A stretch of 42,297 nucleotides of DNA from NCBI GenBank assembly GCA_040902925.1, contig JBBDWJ010000084.1, positions 1 to 42,297 on the forward strand, in the 5' to 3' direction. Source of the stretch: JBBDWJ01 sp040902925. Its GTDB lineage: Bacteria; Acidobacteriota; Terriglobia; Bryobacterales; UBA6623. A program made the translations under genes and the position numbers. Shown here one piece after another: positions 7,239-16,065 of this stretch; position 1 is the first letter of the stretch; every line of letters begins with the position of its first letter. The notes beneath the pieces are model-generated. The model had not been told where the DNA came from. It saw only the letters and a program-made list of their open reading frames with translations, and did no database searches.

Positions 7239-8795
7239 ATGTCTGTTGCACAGCCAACTTCTCTCACCGCAAAATCAAGGACCACCCCGAGTCTCGTTGC
7301 TGGACACGCCGAAGCGCGGCCTGACGCTGCCGCGATTCTCGCGTTGGAACGGCGGCCGCTCACCTATGGCGCCTTCTTCGAGGTGGTTACGCGGGCGGCC
7401 AAGCAACTGCGATCCTTCGGGATCGGCCGCAACGAGCGTGTAGCGATGGTGCTGCCGAACGGCCCCGAGGCCGTGACTGCGTTTGTCGCGGTGAGTTCGG
7501 CGGCTACCTGCGCGCCGTTAAATCCAGCCTACCGCCCCGACGAGTTCGACTTCTACCTTTCGGATCTGAACGCCAAGGCGCTGATCGTCGCCCGAGGAAG
7601 CGATTCGCCAGCGGTCGAGATCGCGCGCCGCCGCGGCGTCATGCTCATCGAGATGGCGGCGGCTGAAGTGGCGGGCGATTTCGAGCTTGCCGGCCCGGCG
7701 CGCGCTTCGGATCAACCTGTCGAAGACGAGCTGGCTGAATCGTCTGATATCGCCTTGGTCCTGCATACCTCAGGCACGACGTCGCGGCCGAAAATCGTTC
7801 CCCTGACGCACGCCAATGTTACGGCCTCGGCGCGAAACATCTCGCGAGCTCTGGCGCTCACGCCCAACGATCGCTGCCTCAACGTCATGCCGCCGTTTCA
7901 CATTCACGGCCTGATGGCAGCGGTTCTCGCGACGCTCGAAGCGGGCGCAAGCGTTGTCTGCACGCCAGGCTTCGATGCCATGAAGTTTTTCGCGTGGCTG
8001 AGTGAGTTCAAGCCGACCTGGTACACGGCGGTACCGACGATGCACCAGGCGATTCTGGCGCGCGCGGCGCGCAATCCCGAAGCAGCCGCCGCGAGCCGTC
8101 TGCGGTTGATCCGTTCTTCATCCGCTTCGCTTCCGCCGCAAGTGCTGGCCGAGCTCGAGCGCGTGTTTCATGCGCCGGTCGTCGAGTCATATGGCATGAG
8201 CGAAGCCGCCCACCAGATGGCCAGCAACCCGCTGCCGCCGAAGGCGCGCAAGCCGGGCTCGGTTGGCCCCGCGGCCGGCCCCGAGATCCGCATCATGAAC
8301 GACGCCGGGGATCTGCTTGAGCAAGGCCAGACCGGCGAGGTGGTCATCCGCGGCGAAAACGTCACGGCGGGCTACGAAAACAATCCCGAAGCCAACCGCG
8401 ATGCCTTCACCAACGGCTGGTTTCGCACCGGTGACCAGGGCTTCTTGGATGAGGATGGCTATCTTCGCCTCACCGGGCGATTGAAAGAGATCATCAACCG
8501 CGGCGGCGAAAAAATCTCTCCACGCGAGGTCGATGAAGTCCTGCTCGATCACCCTGCCGTAGCGCAAGTGGTCACCTTTGCGCTGCCGCACGAAAAACTT
8601 GGCGAAGAGGTAGCAGCGGCGATCGTTCTGGTAGGGGATCAGGCGCCAACCGCGAGGGAGCTGCGAGAGTTCGCCGCGCAGCGGCTTGCCGATTTCAAAG
8701 TGCCGCGCAAGTTTGTCTTCGTGGAGGAAATCCCCAAGGGACCAACCGGTAAGCTGCAGCGCATTGGCCTCGCAAAAATTCTTGGGCTCGCGTAA
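7239..8795 (+). CDS. AMP-forming acyl-CoA synthetase, oxalyl-CoA synthetase-like
   Basis: This 518-residue ANL-superfamily ligase activates a carboxylate as an acyl-AMP and then forms the CoA thioester. The P-loop is HTSGTTSRPKIVPLTH; other motifs are PPFHIHGL, YGMSEA, GWFRTGDQGFLDEDGYL, GRLKEIINRGGEKISPREVD and the catalytic Lys in PTGKLQR. The segments FKPTWYTAVPTMHQAI, RSSSASLPP and MASNPLPP closely recall the plant AAE3/yeast Pcs60 oxalyl-CoA synthetases (family knowledge, recalled by eye). Oxalate is the leading substrate guess; other short dicarboxylates or fatty acids are possible. No oxalyl-CoA decarboxylase is in the window. An in-frame start at 7128 would overlap the preceding gene, so the ATG at 7239 was preferred. 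Confidence 0.88.
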   Translation: MSVAQPTSLTAKSRTTPSLVAGHAEARPDAAAILALERRPLTYGAFFEVVTRAAKQLRSFGIGRNERVAMVLPNGPEAVTAFVAVSSAATCAPLNPAYRPDEFDFYLSDLNAKALIVARGSDSPAVEIARRRGVMLIEMAAAEVAGDFELAGPARASDQPVEDELAESSDIALVLHTSGTTSRPKIVPLTHANVTASARNISRALALTPNDRCLNVMPPFHIHGLMAAVLATLEAGASVVCTPGFDAMKFFAWLSEFKPTWYTAVPTMHQAILARAARNPEAAAASRLRLIRSSSASLPPQVLAELERVFHAPVVESYGMSEAAHQMASNPLPPKARKPGSVGPAAGPEIRIMNDAGDLLEQGQTGEVVIRGENVTAGYENNPEANRDAFTNGWFRTGDQGFLDEDGYLRLTGRLKEIINRGGEKISPREVDEVLLDHPAVAQVVTFALPHEKLGEEVAAAIVLVGDQAPTARELREFAAQRLADFKVPRKFVFVEEIPKGPTGKLQRIGLAKILGLA

Positions 8796-8875
8796 ACAAG
8801 CTATCGGACGTAATCCGCAATCGGAAAGCGCTGCGCTGAACTTTCGCTTGTGCCTCGGTCCCAGGGCAAACGGGA

Positions 8876-10117
8876 TCAAAACCCAGCGGCGTACAAAGCG
8901 TCTTTCAACCGCTTTGCGGCGATCTGGTAAGCGGCTTCGCGGTAAGTGCATTCTTGCTCATCCGCGAGGCGAAACACCGCCGATGACGCCGCCACCATTT
9001 TCTCCTCGAGGCGCTCGCGCACGGTATTAAGATCCCACGAAAACTGTTGCAGGTTCTGCACCCACTCGAAATAACTGACGGTCACGCCGCCGGAGCTAAC
9101 CAGAATACTCGGCAGAACCGTGACTCCACGCTCGCGCAAAATGCGGTTGCCGGGGTCGGTGACCGGAGCGTTGGCTGCTTCCGCGACGACTTTCGCATGA
9201 ACCTGCCGCGCGTTCGACGTGCTGATGACGCCTCCCATAGCCGCTGGAATCAGATAATCGCACTTCATTGCCAGCAGCGCTTCGTTTGTGATCGCTTCGG
9301 CGCCGGGAAAGCCCGTCACCGAGCCGGCTTTTCGGCAATGATCGAGGACGCGATCGATCGGCAGGCCGTCTTTCTTGTAGATACCGCCTTTGACGTCACT
9401 CACCGCGATAACTTTCATGCCCATCTCGAAAAGGATGCGCGCGGCGTGGCTGCCGACGTTGCCGAATCCCTGGATCGCAACTGTCTTACCCACGAGCGGT
9501 TCGCGTTCGTGCTTGGCGTACTCTTGCAGCACAATCGCGACACCGCGGCCAGTCGCTTCTTCGCGCCCCTGGCTGCCGCCGTTCCCGACCGGCTTGCCCG
9601 TGACGACGGCCGATGTATAGCCGTAGATCTTGGAGTACTCATCCTGGATCCAAGCCATGACTTGCGCGTTGGTGCCGACATCGGGCGCCGGAATGTCGAG
9701 ATTGGGTCCGATATTGCGATGCAGCTTCTCGACGTATTTGCGCGTCAGCGTCTCCAGTTCGCGAGTGCTCAGCGCCGCCGGATCGCAATCGATGCCGCCT
9801 TTCGCGCCGCCTAGCGGCAGATCGACGAGTGAGGTTTTCATCGTCATCAGGCACGCCATGCCCCGGACGTCTTCGATACTGACGTCGGGGTGGTAGCGCA
9901 AGCCGCCCTTGTAGGGGCCGCGCGCGTTGTGATGCTGGCAGCGATAGCCGTTGTAGACCACTACGCTGCCGTCGTCTTTGCGAAGCGGAAGTTGGACCCG
10001 AATCTCCCGCGCCGCGATCAGCAGTACTTCGTACGTGCTGTGGTCGTAGTCGAGCCGCTGGCAGGCGTCAAGAAGAAACGCGTCGTGGGTCTCTTGGATC
10101 GAAGGCGCTTTGCGCAT
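8876..10117 (-). CDS. gdhA: Glutamate dehydrogenase (Glu/Leu/Phe/Val family)
   Basis: This 413-residue enzyme interconverts glutamate with 2-oxoglutarate and ammonium using NAD(P). The N-terminal substrate domain has GPYKGGLRYHP and the catalytic signature LPLGGAKGGI. The C-terminal Rossmann domain has GFGNVGSHAARIL, and ANAPVTDPGN lies near residue 313. Length fits the hexameric class. The ATG has a good Shine-Dalgarno (AGAGGGG). It is convergent with the acyl-CoA synthetase (80-base gap) and lies 105 bases downstream of the giant dihaem gene on the same strand. An odd palindrome at 10166-10178 lies in that upstream gap. NAD versus NADP preference is not evident. Confidence 0.93.
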   Translation of the reverse strand: MRKAPSIQETHDAFLLDACQRLDYDHSTYEVLLIAAREIRVQLPLRKDDGSVVVYNGYRCQHHNARGPYKGGLRYHPDVSIEDVRGMACLMTMKTSLVDLPLGGAKGGIDCDPAALSTRELETLTRKYVEKLHRNIGPNLDIPAPDVGTNAQVMAWIQDEYSKIYGYTSAVVTGKPVGNGGSQGREEATGRGVAIVLQEYAKHEREPLVGKTVAIQGFGNVGSHAARILFEMGMKVIAVSDVKGGIYKKDGLPIDRVLDHCRKAGSVTGFPGAEAITNEALLAMKCDYLIPAAMGGVISTSNARQVHAKVVAEAANAPVTDPGNRILRERGVTVLPSILVSSGGVTVSYFEWVQNLQQFSWDLNTVRERLEEKMVAASSAVFRLADEQECTYREAAYQIAAKRLKDALYAAGF

Positions 10118-10165
10118 CGCCCCTCTTTTCTGCCGGCCCTAAACGCGGCTGGCGTGCTGGGATCG

Positions 10166-10178
10166 GCCGGTGACCGGC
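10166..10178. promoter_or_regulatory. Palindrome upstream of gdhA, possible operator
   Basis: GCCGGT-G-ACCGGC is a perfect inverted repeat of 6-bp arms about one central base. It lies 49 bases upstream of the gdhA start and 45 bases after the stop of the giant dihaem gene. It could be a protein-binding site or the stem of a weak transcript hairpin; no T-run follows it. Confidence 0.3.
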
Positions 10179-10222
10179 TGGAGTCTGAGATGGCTTAAAG
10201 GATCACTGAAACGAGCCAAGCG

Positions 10223-13200
10223 TTACTGCGCCGCTTCGCTCTGCTGTAGCGCCGCTTGTTTCAGCACCCAATCCCGAATCACGTGATACCCCGCGTCCTC
10301 GGGCTCGTAACGCACACCACCTTGATGGCCGTCCTCTTCTCCGGTCTGGATGTTGAGCGGCTTACGAAGGAATTTGCTGGCCTCGACGTCATTGAGATCG
10401 ACGCGTTCCTGCATCTTGCGGTAGTTGCTGAGTAGCTGCTCGGGAGGAATATACCCCGCCGCATCGGGCGGATCAAGATAGAGCGTGGGGACGCGGCCCG
10501 GCACGCCGTGGCACGAGATGCATGCCCGGTTGTCGGTCTCGTTGATCTTCGTCATCTCCACGAAAACGTAGTCGCGGAAACCGAGGATGTCCGCGATGAA
10601 GGGTTTCGACGGCTCCAGCCGCCGCGCGTCGCTGGCTTGCGAGCCTTTTTGTTCCACGATCAGCTTGCGAAGCTGCTCGCCGTAAACCTCATCGTCGCTG
10701 TTGAGGATGTTCTGGATGCTGTTGCGCAGCTCGGGCACTGGTTCCTTCTCGACGTATGCGCCGAGCGCTTTGCGTACCTCGGGGTTCCGGCGCAGCACCG
10801 TCTTGTTCGCAAGCCGAATGGCCGTGCGGCGGGTCTCCTCGGGCGCGTCCTCCGAGAACCAGCGCGTGAACATCGCGACGACCTGATCTTTAGCTGCGAT
10901 GACCGGGTCGATCACATCCACGCCGCGCTCGTCTTTGGTGAACAAAGAAGCGCCGCTTTGGTCGGGTTCGAGCTTCACGTAGTCGATGCCGAAGATGTGG
11001 TTGGGATCGGCGTCGGCGTTGGAGCCGATCATTTTCACCGTCAGCCGGTTCGTCCCGTTGGCCAATTCGTGAACCCCAAGCGAAGTCGGGCCCGTGGCGG
11101 AGAGGTCGGGCTTGTAGAAATCCATGGGATCGCTGATGTCGCTTCCGTTGAGCGCGAACTGCACGATTCCCATTTCACGGTCATAGAGAAACGCGGAAAT
11201 GAGATCGTAGCGGCCGGCCTCGGGCGCTTCGACCTCGAAGGTCAGCCGCGCGCCGGGAATTCCTTCGCGCCACCACAGAATGGTGTTCTTGCTGGTCAGC
11301 CCGTCGGGCACGATCTGCCCGGTGGTGCGGCCGAAGGTCAACTCGGCGACCTTCAGGTTCTCGGCCTCGACGGCGCCTTCGACGGCCTCTTCCATGGTCG
11401 GCGCGCCGTCTTCGAAACCGGCCATCCATTCGGTGGAGGGCAGCCAGAACGCGGGCGATCCGTCTCTGACATATTCGAACACGGGTTTGCGCTGCAAGGT
11501 CTGGTTGTCGCCGAGAATGCGGCCCAACAGGGCGGCTTTTTCCTGGCTCGGGGCGGCATCCGGCGGCGCCGCTGAGGGAGCGGGCCGGCCTGCCACGTTC
11601 GCCAGAGCGGCGGTAGGCCTGCCGCCATCATCGCTTCCGGCCTGAGGCTGCGCGCCGGGAATCAGCAGCCGGTAAAACTCCTGCTCTTCGGACTCCACGA
11701 CGTCCGAGAAATCCCATTTGATACGTGACAGGAAGTTCACCAGCGACTCCGCGTCGTCGGTGCGTCCCGCGGCGAGGAAGCGGTCCACTTTTTCGAGCAG
11801 CGGGCGCAGCGTGGCAGGAGTCGCCGGCAGCGAAAGCGCCTGCGGGTTCGATAGCGCCCGAGCGGCAACCGCGACCAGATCGAGGTCGCCGGTTTGCAGC
11901 AGAGTCAGTACACGCTGTTGCAGCGGCGCGTAGTTGACGTTCGCCGCTCCTTCGAGCGCAATCTTTTTCCACGGGACCGCGCCGTCTGTGTCGCGCTGAT
12001 AGGTAGAGAGCACAGCGCGGCCGATCACGTCACTGCTGCCTGGCGTGCTATAGCCGAGCTGACCCGGCCCGCCGTCGTTGCCGCGCTCCTGAAAATGTGT
12101 TGCGGCGACGGCCGTCAGCCGGCGATCGAGCAGCCGGCCTTCCTCGGGTGTGGCCTTTTCGCGGCGCTCGCCGAGCAGAGTGTAGAGCTTGGCGAGCTCG
12201 GGGTATTGGTGGTCGAGATTGTCGCCGCCGGTCTGGTTGGCGATCTGGCCGTTGACGATCAGCAGCGACGCGGTCGAATAGCGCATTGCCATCTCGACCA
12301 AAGATTGATCCTCTTCTCGCGCCAGCGCGTCGACCCAGGCACGATTGATCCCATCGCGCAGCGGCGGATTCCACACCCACCAGTGCCAGGCCACTTTGAA
12401 CGCCCAAGCGCGCACGCCGGCGAAGGGATCGCTGATCGCCGAGGTGAGCAGTTTCTCAAAAGCAGGAAGGTCCGCTTTGCTTTTCGGGCCGAGCAGGTCA
12501 ACCCGTGTCACGAGCGCCTGCACGATCGACTGCCGCGTACGCTCGCTGCCGTTGCCATAGGCCGCCAGGACCGCGTCCCACCCGGTGTCATCGAGCAGAA
12601 GCTGCCGCAGCGACCAAAGCGCCGCCTCGCGGCAGGTCTTCACCGGGTCGTCGAGATGTTCGATGAGAGCCGGAACGCCGTCGTGGGCGAGCGCTCCGCC
12701 CAATCCAAGCAGCCCGTAGTAGCGCACCCGCGGATGCGGGTTGCCAGCGGCCTCGATCATCAGATCGGCGAATTCCGGGTTTCCCGAGGCCTGCAATCGC
12801 CGCATGCGCGAAATCGTTTCGAGAGGCGTTTCGTCCTTTCGCGGAACGAAATCATCGCGCCGCGCGATTTCCTTTTCTTGTGGGTACAGTAGGCTCAACG
12901 CGCGGATGACATACGCGTTGGTGACAAAACCGGTCTGCGCCGATGCGTTCCAAAGGCCGTATTCGAACTGGTTCGCGAGCAGCCACTGAACGGCTTTCGC
13001 GACTACCGGATCGTCGGGCTTGTAGCCGGCGGCCTGCAGCCCGAGCAGCGACACAGCCGTCGCGGCCGGGTCGCCGGGCTCGTCCACGCGCGTCCAAGTC
13101 ACGCCTTCGTCGGGTGTCGTGCCTAGGTCAAAGCCCCACGAGCCATCGTCCTGCTGCAACGCGAGCAGCCGCTTCAGGTCCGCTTGTACGCGCTGTCCAA

Positions 13201-15046
13201 ACTCTTCCTGGAATTTCTTGGCTTCCGCCACGCGCTGCGGATCGTTAGTCAGACTCTCGACGGTCTCGACGTAGTTCTTTGGAAACAGCCGGTGAAAGAA
13301 CTCGATGCGATGGCCGAGATCGTCGACCACCTTCAGGCGCTTGTCGCCGGTCTCGACGATCTTCTTGGCCTTTTCTTCGATGCCAAAAAAGTATTTCGCC
13401 TCGCCGGTGTCCTGCCAGGCGCGATCGAGAATCTCCGCGGCGAACTTGAATACGACGTTGGGTCCGAAGTTCGAGCCCTTGCCGGCAGCGTTGATGCCTT
13501 GCGGGTCGGCGGTCTGCAATACATAGTTGGCCGTGCGGCGCTGTTGGTGGCTGTGCAGTTTTTTCGGGCGGAAGGTGCGCTCGTGAAGCACGATGTTGCG
13601 CCCGGCCACGCGGCTGCCCGCCGGCGCGTCGCCAAGATCGTTTGGCGCCAAGCTCGTATTCACGGCGGCGTCTTCGAGCTTGATGCTCGGGCGCAGGCTT
13701 TCATACATCGTGTTGACCAGACGCCGCCAGCTTTGCACCGTCCCCGAAGGCATGCGATAGCCCTGGCGCATCGCGTCGGCCACGCCCCACACGCCGCTTT
13801 GCGTGTGGCAGCTCATACAGTTCTCGCCGAAAAGGCTCGAGCCGTCGCGCACGCGGCGATGCGCGGCGATGTTGCGCGGGCGGTGGATCAGCCAGGCGTC
13901 GATCTCGGCAAGCTGGTAGTAGATGGATTGATCGAGCGCCCGGGAAACATTGCTGAACGGCGCGGGATCAACGAGCCGCAACTCGAGCTCATAGCCGGGT
14001 TGATTCGCCTCGACGCGCAGATAGTAAACGCCGCCTGGCTGTATCTTGCGCGTGATGAAGGCGCGGAAGTTGTCGTCTTGCTGGTGAATCCGCTCGTTGA
14101 TGTCACGCCCGTCGAAGTAGCTGTAAACTTGCAACGGCCCGGGGATCACTTCCGCCGGCGGATGAATGTACGGCACGGGATTGGCGTTGCCGAACTGCGA
14201 GCGGTCGGGCAACTCGCGCGGCTGGATGTCCTCGGGCGTCGGTTCGCCGGGCTGATAGATTCGTATCCGCGCGCTAACAACCGGCTCCACCATCTGCAAG
14301 TTCGCCGTCAGAATTTTTCGCTTCCGGCCCTTGTATTCGATGCGGTACCAATCGTCCGGCGACTTGCCGGTGGCGCTGTTGTTGAAGTACTCCAGATCAT
14401 CGGCGCCGCCGATGACGCGGATCACTTGATCCTCATCGCCTGCCGAGAACGGAATGGCGATAGCCTGCTCGGGAGTGCTGTTCGGCTCGGTTTCGAGCAG
14501 AATATCCCCGCGATGGACCTCTTCAACTCGCCGCAGCGCTAGCTGGATATCGATGCCGCGCACCGCCGGCGTTTTCACGGGAGCCGGCGTTGCCAGAGGC
14601 GCGAGCCCCGTATCGCGCGAGATCTCGCCGAGCGGCTGCTCGCGGTCGCTGACGGTCTCAATGACCAGCCGGTAGGCGCCCGATTTTGGCGCGCGATATA
14701 CCAGATACACATCGGGGTCGAGCGCATGCAGCGTCTTGCGCCAATCGGCCGTGGCCGTCGCGTTCAGGTCGCCGCGGTCTCCCTCGAAAGCCAATTCGGG
14801 CAGCGCCGGCCCTTCCCATCGAATCTCAACGCGCCCGTTGGCCGGTAGCGCCGCGGGCTGTGCGATAGCCGCCTGAATTTCGAAAACCTGCCCCTGATCG
14901 AGGCGCCACTCCTGCTGCCATGCGCCGTCGAAACGCACGGTCTGCTCGAAGGGAAGACTCGCCGTGCGCGGCGCTTGGGAAAAACCAAAAGAAACCGCTG
15001 CCAGGAACGCACCGATCACGCAAAACAACCGTAAAACTCGGAACAT
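10223..15046 (-). CDS. Giant secreted dihaem multidomain protein with HEAT and prenyltransferase-like repeats
   Basis: This is a 1607-residue protein with an N-terminal signal peptide (hydrophobic to about residue 24, ending FSQAP), so it is exported. In order it shows two beta-rich domains resembling pre-peptidase C-terminal folds (~30-360), a c-type haem motif CMSCH (Cys410, Cys413, His414), and a squalene-cyclase/prenyltransferase-like repeat (~630-715, with QQDDGSWGF and YGLWNASAQTGF). HEAT-like repeats follow (~760-900, e.g. NPHPRVRYYGLLGLGG), then a carbohydrate-binding-like beta domain (~1265-1350, EAPEAGRYDLIS), more helical repeats, and a second haem motif CISCH (Cys1509, Cys1512, His1513) near the C-terminus. 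Similar architectures occur in Acidobacteria and Planctomycetes; function is not established. A periplasmic or surface electron-transfer or sugar-degradation role is inference. The start has a strong Shine-Dalgarno (GGAGG). Confidence 0.85.
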   Translation of the reverse strand: MFRVLRLFCVIGAFLAAVSFGFSQAPRTASLPFEQTVRFDGAWQQEWRLDQGQVFEIQAAIAQPAALPANGRVEIRWEGPALPELAFEGDRGDLNATATADWRKTLHALDPDVYLVYRAPKSGAYRLVIETVSDREQPLGEISRDTGLAPLATPAPVKTPAVRGIDIQLALRRVEEVHRGDILLETEPNSTPEQAIAIPFSAGDEDQVIRVIGGADDLEYFNNSATGKSPDDWYRIEYKGRKRKILTANLQMVEPVVSARIRIYQPGEPTPEDIQPRELPDRSQFGNANPVPYIHPPAEVIPGPLQVYSYFDGRDINERIHQQDDNFRAFITRKIQPGGVYYLRVEANQPGYELELRLVDPAPFSNVSRALDQSIYYQLAEIDAWLIHRPRNIAAHRRVRDGSSLFGENCMSCHTQSGVWGVADAMRQGYRMPSGTVQSWRRLVNTMYESLRPSIKLEDAAVNTSLAPNDLGDAPAGSRVAGRNIVLHERTFRPKKLHSHQQRRTANYVLQTADPQGINAAGKGSNFGPNVVFKFAAEILDRAWQDTGEAKYFFGIEEKAKKIVETGDKRLKVVDDLGHRIEFFHRLFPKNYVETVESLTNDPQRVAEAKKFQEEFGQRVQADLKRLLALQQDDGSWGFDLGTTPDEGVTWTRVDEPGDPAATAVSLLGLQAAGYKPDDPVVAKAVQWLLANQFEYGLWNASAQTGFVTNAYVIRALSLLYPQEKEIARRDDFVPRKDETPLETISRMRRLQASGNPEFADLMIEAAGNPHPRVRYYGLLGLGGALAHDGVPALIEHLDDPVKTCREAALWSLRQLLLDDTGWDAVLAAYGNGSERTRQSIVQALVTRVDLLGPKSKADLPAFEKLLTSAISDPFAGVRAWAFKVAWHWWVWNPPLRDGINRAWVDALAREEDQSLVEMAMRYSTASLLIVNGQIANQTGGDNLDHQYPELAKLYTLLGERREKATPEEGRLLDRRLTAVAATHFQERGNDGGPGQLGYSTPGSSDVIGRAVLSTYQRDTDGAVPWKKIALEGAANVNYAPLQQRVLTLLQTGDLDLVAVAARALSNPQALSLPATPATLRPLLEKVDRFLAAGRTDDAESLVNFLSRIKWDFSDVVESEEQEFYRLLIPGAQPQAGSDDGGRPTAALANVAGRPAPSAAPPDAAPSQEKAALLGRILGDNQTLQRKPVFEYVRDGSPAFWLPSTEWMAGFEDGAPTMEEAVEGAVEAENLKVAELTFGRTTGQIVPDGLTSKNTILWWREGIPGARLTFEVEAPEAGRYDLISAFLYDREMGIVQFALNGSDISDPMDFYKPDLSATGPTSLGVHELANGTNRLTVKMIGSNADADPNHIFGIDYVKLEPDQSGASLFTKDERGVDVIDPVIAAKDQVVAMFTRWFSEDAPEETRRTAIRLANKTVLRRNPEVRKALGAYVEKEPVPELRNSIQNILNSDDEVYGEQLRKLIVEQKGSQASDARRLEPSKPFIADILGFRDYVFVEMTKINETDNRACISCHGVPGRVPTLYLDPPDAAGYIPPEQLLSNYRKMQERVDLNDVEASKFLRKPLNIQTGEEDGHQGGVRYEPEDAGYHVIRDWVLKQAALQQSEAAQ

Positions 15047-15158
15047 GAAGCCTCCGGCGGTTCACACCACCATTGCGATGAAGTTTAACACACCGTTTTG
15101 CGGAGGCCTGAGCGAACGCGAGAGTGTAACGGCATTGATTTCATGGGGTTGGTGAGCC

Positions 15159-15171
15159 TGGGAGACTCCCA
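15159..15171. repeat. Odd palindrome TGGGAGACTCCCA
   Basis: This is a perfect inverted repeat of 6-bp arms around a single A, located between aroE and the giant dihaem gene. It lies 32 bases from a second palindrome of the same design at the aroE stop codon. It is a REP-like or protein-binding signature, not a clear terminator, because no T-run follows on either strand. Confidence 0.35.
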
Positions 15172-15203
15172 ACCTGGGCAGGTTTGGCAGGCTTCGCCAG
15201 CGA

Positions 15204-15216
15204 GGTGTCAGACACC
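15204..15216. repeat. Odd palindrome GGTGTCAGACACC over the aroE stop codon
   Basis: This is a perfect inverted repeat of 6-bp arms around one central base. It spans the TGA of aroE at 15208-15210, so the last codons of aroE form part of it. Together with the one at 15159 it makes a pair of 13-base palindromes that share the centre AGAC. Confidence 0.4.
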
Positions 15217-16065
15217 GAGAGCCATGCAAAGGGCCTTTTTCATGGCGGCTTCATCGGGATCTCGGCCGGTCCACATACGGAAGCCGATGACCCCTTGGTA
15301 AACGAGCATCGACAGACCGTCGAGTACCGGAAGCCCGCGCTTGGCCGCCGCCGCGAGCAAGCGTGTTTGCGGCGGATTGAATACGGCGTCACAAACCAGC
15401 ATGCCGTCTTTCGTGGCGCTCAAATCCACGTCGGGCATCGCGTCGACGTTGGGATAAAGCCCGATGGAGGTGGCGTTGACGAGCAGATCCACGTCGGCAG
15501 GGACGCGATAGGTTCCCTGCCAGGGCTCGTAACGAATGTCGCCGCCGGTCTGCGAGTGCAGGTGCGAAACCATTTGCCCGGCCCGGCCGGCGTCGCGATT
15601 GACGACGACGAGCTCCCGCACACCCGCCAGGATCAGCTCGGTAGCGACGGCGCGCGCGGCCCCACCCGCGCCAAGCAGCACGACGCGTTTATCGCTGGGG
15701 TCCATGCCGGCGTCGACGCGAACGCCTCGCAGAAAACCCTTGCCGTCGGTGTTCTCGCCGATCAGGCTGTTGCGCTCGCGCCGTACCGTATTGACCGCAC
15801 CGATCACTTTGGCTTCAGGCGAGATGTCGTCGAGGTAATCGAGGACGGCAACTTTGTGGGGAATCGTCAGGTTGATGCCGCGCATTCCAAAAGCGCGCAC
15901 GCCGCGCATAGCGTCGGCCAATTGCTCGGGCCGCACTTCGATCGTGAGGTAGCGCCAAGCGAGGCCGGCGGCTGCGAATGCCGCTTCCTGCATGACGCCG
16001 GTCGGGTTTTCGGCGACCGGATATCCCAGCACTCCGACCAGTTCGGCTTTATAGTTCGCGGGCAT
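15208..16065 (-). CDS. aroE: Shikimate dehydrogenase with atypical shikimate-binding loop
   Basis: This 285-residue enzyme reduces 3-dehydroshikimate to shikimate with NADPH in the aromatic amino acid pathway. The catalytic Lys69 (TIPHKVAVL), Asn90 (GAVNTV) and Asp105 (NTDGKGF) are present. The Rossmann motif is GAGGAARAV and the C-terminal LVYQG motif is intact. The N-terminal loop, normally HSxSPxxHN with two substrate-binding serines, reads ENPTGVMQE, putting Asn20 and Thr22 at the serine positions by my alignment. Such variants occur in a branch of AroE-like proteins, so a quinate- or otherwise altered substrate preference is possible. The start has an AG-rich leader (AAGAGAAAGAA). Confidence 0.88.
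   Translation of the reverse strand: MPANYKAELVGVLGYPVAENPTGVMQEAAFAAAGLAWRYLTIEVRPEQLADAMRGVRAFGMRGINLTIPHKVAVLDYLDDISPEAKVIGAVNTVRRERNSLIGENTDGKGFLRGVRVDAGMDPSDKRVVLLGAGGAARAVATELILAGVRELVVVNRDAGRAGQMVSHLHSQTGGDIRYEPWQGTYRVPADVDLLVNATSIGLYPNVDAMPDVDLSATKDGMLVCDAVFNPPQTRLLAAAAKRGLPVLDGLSMLVYQGVIGFRMWTGRDPDEAAMKKALCMALGV

Noticed and set aside
13184..14542. Plus-strand open frame of 452 codons opposite the giant dihaem gene
   Set aside because: It is antisense to a gene with clear signal peptide, haem motifs and repeats; its composition fits a codon-bias shadow. The same holds for the plus frames at 10508-11575 and 11894-12892.
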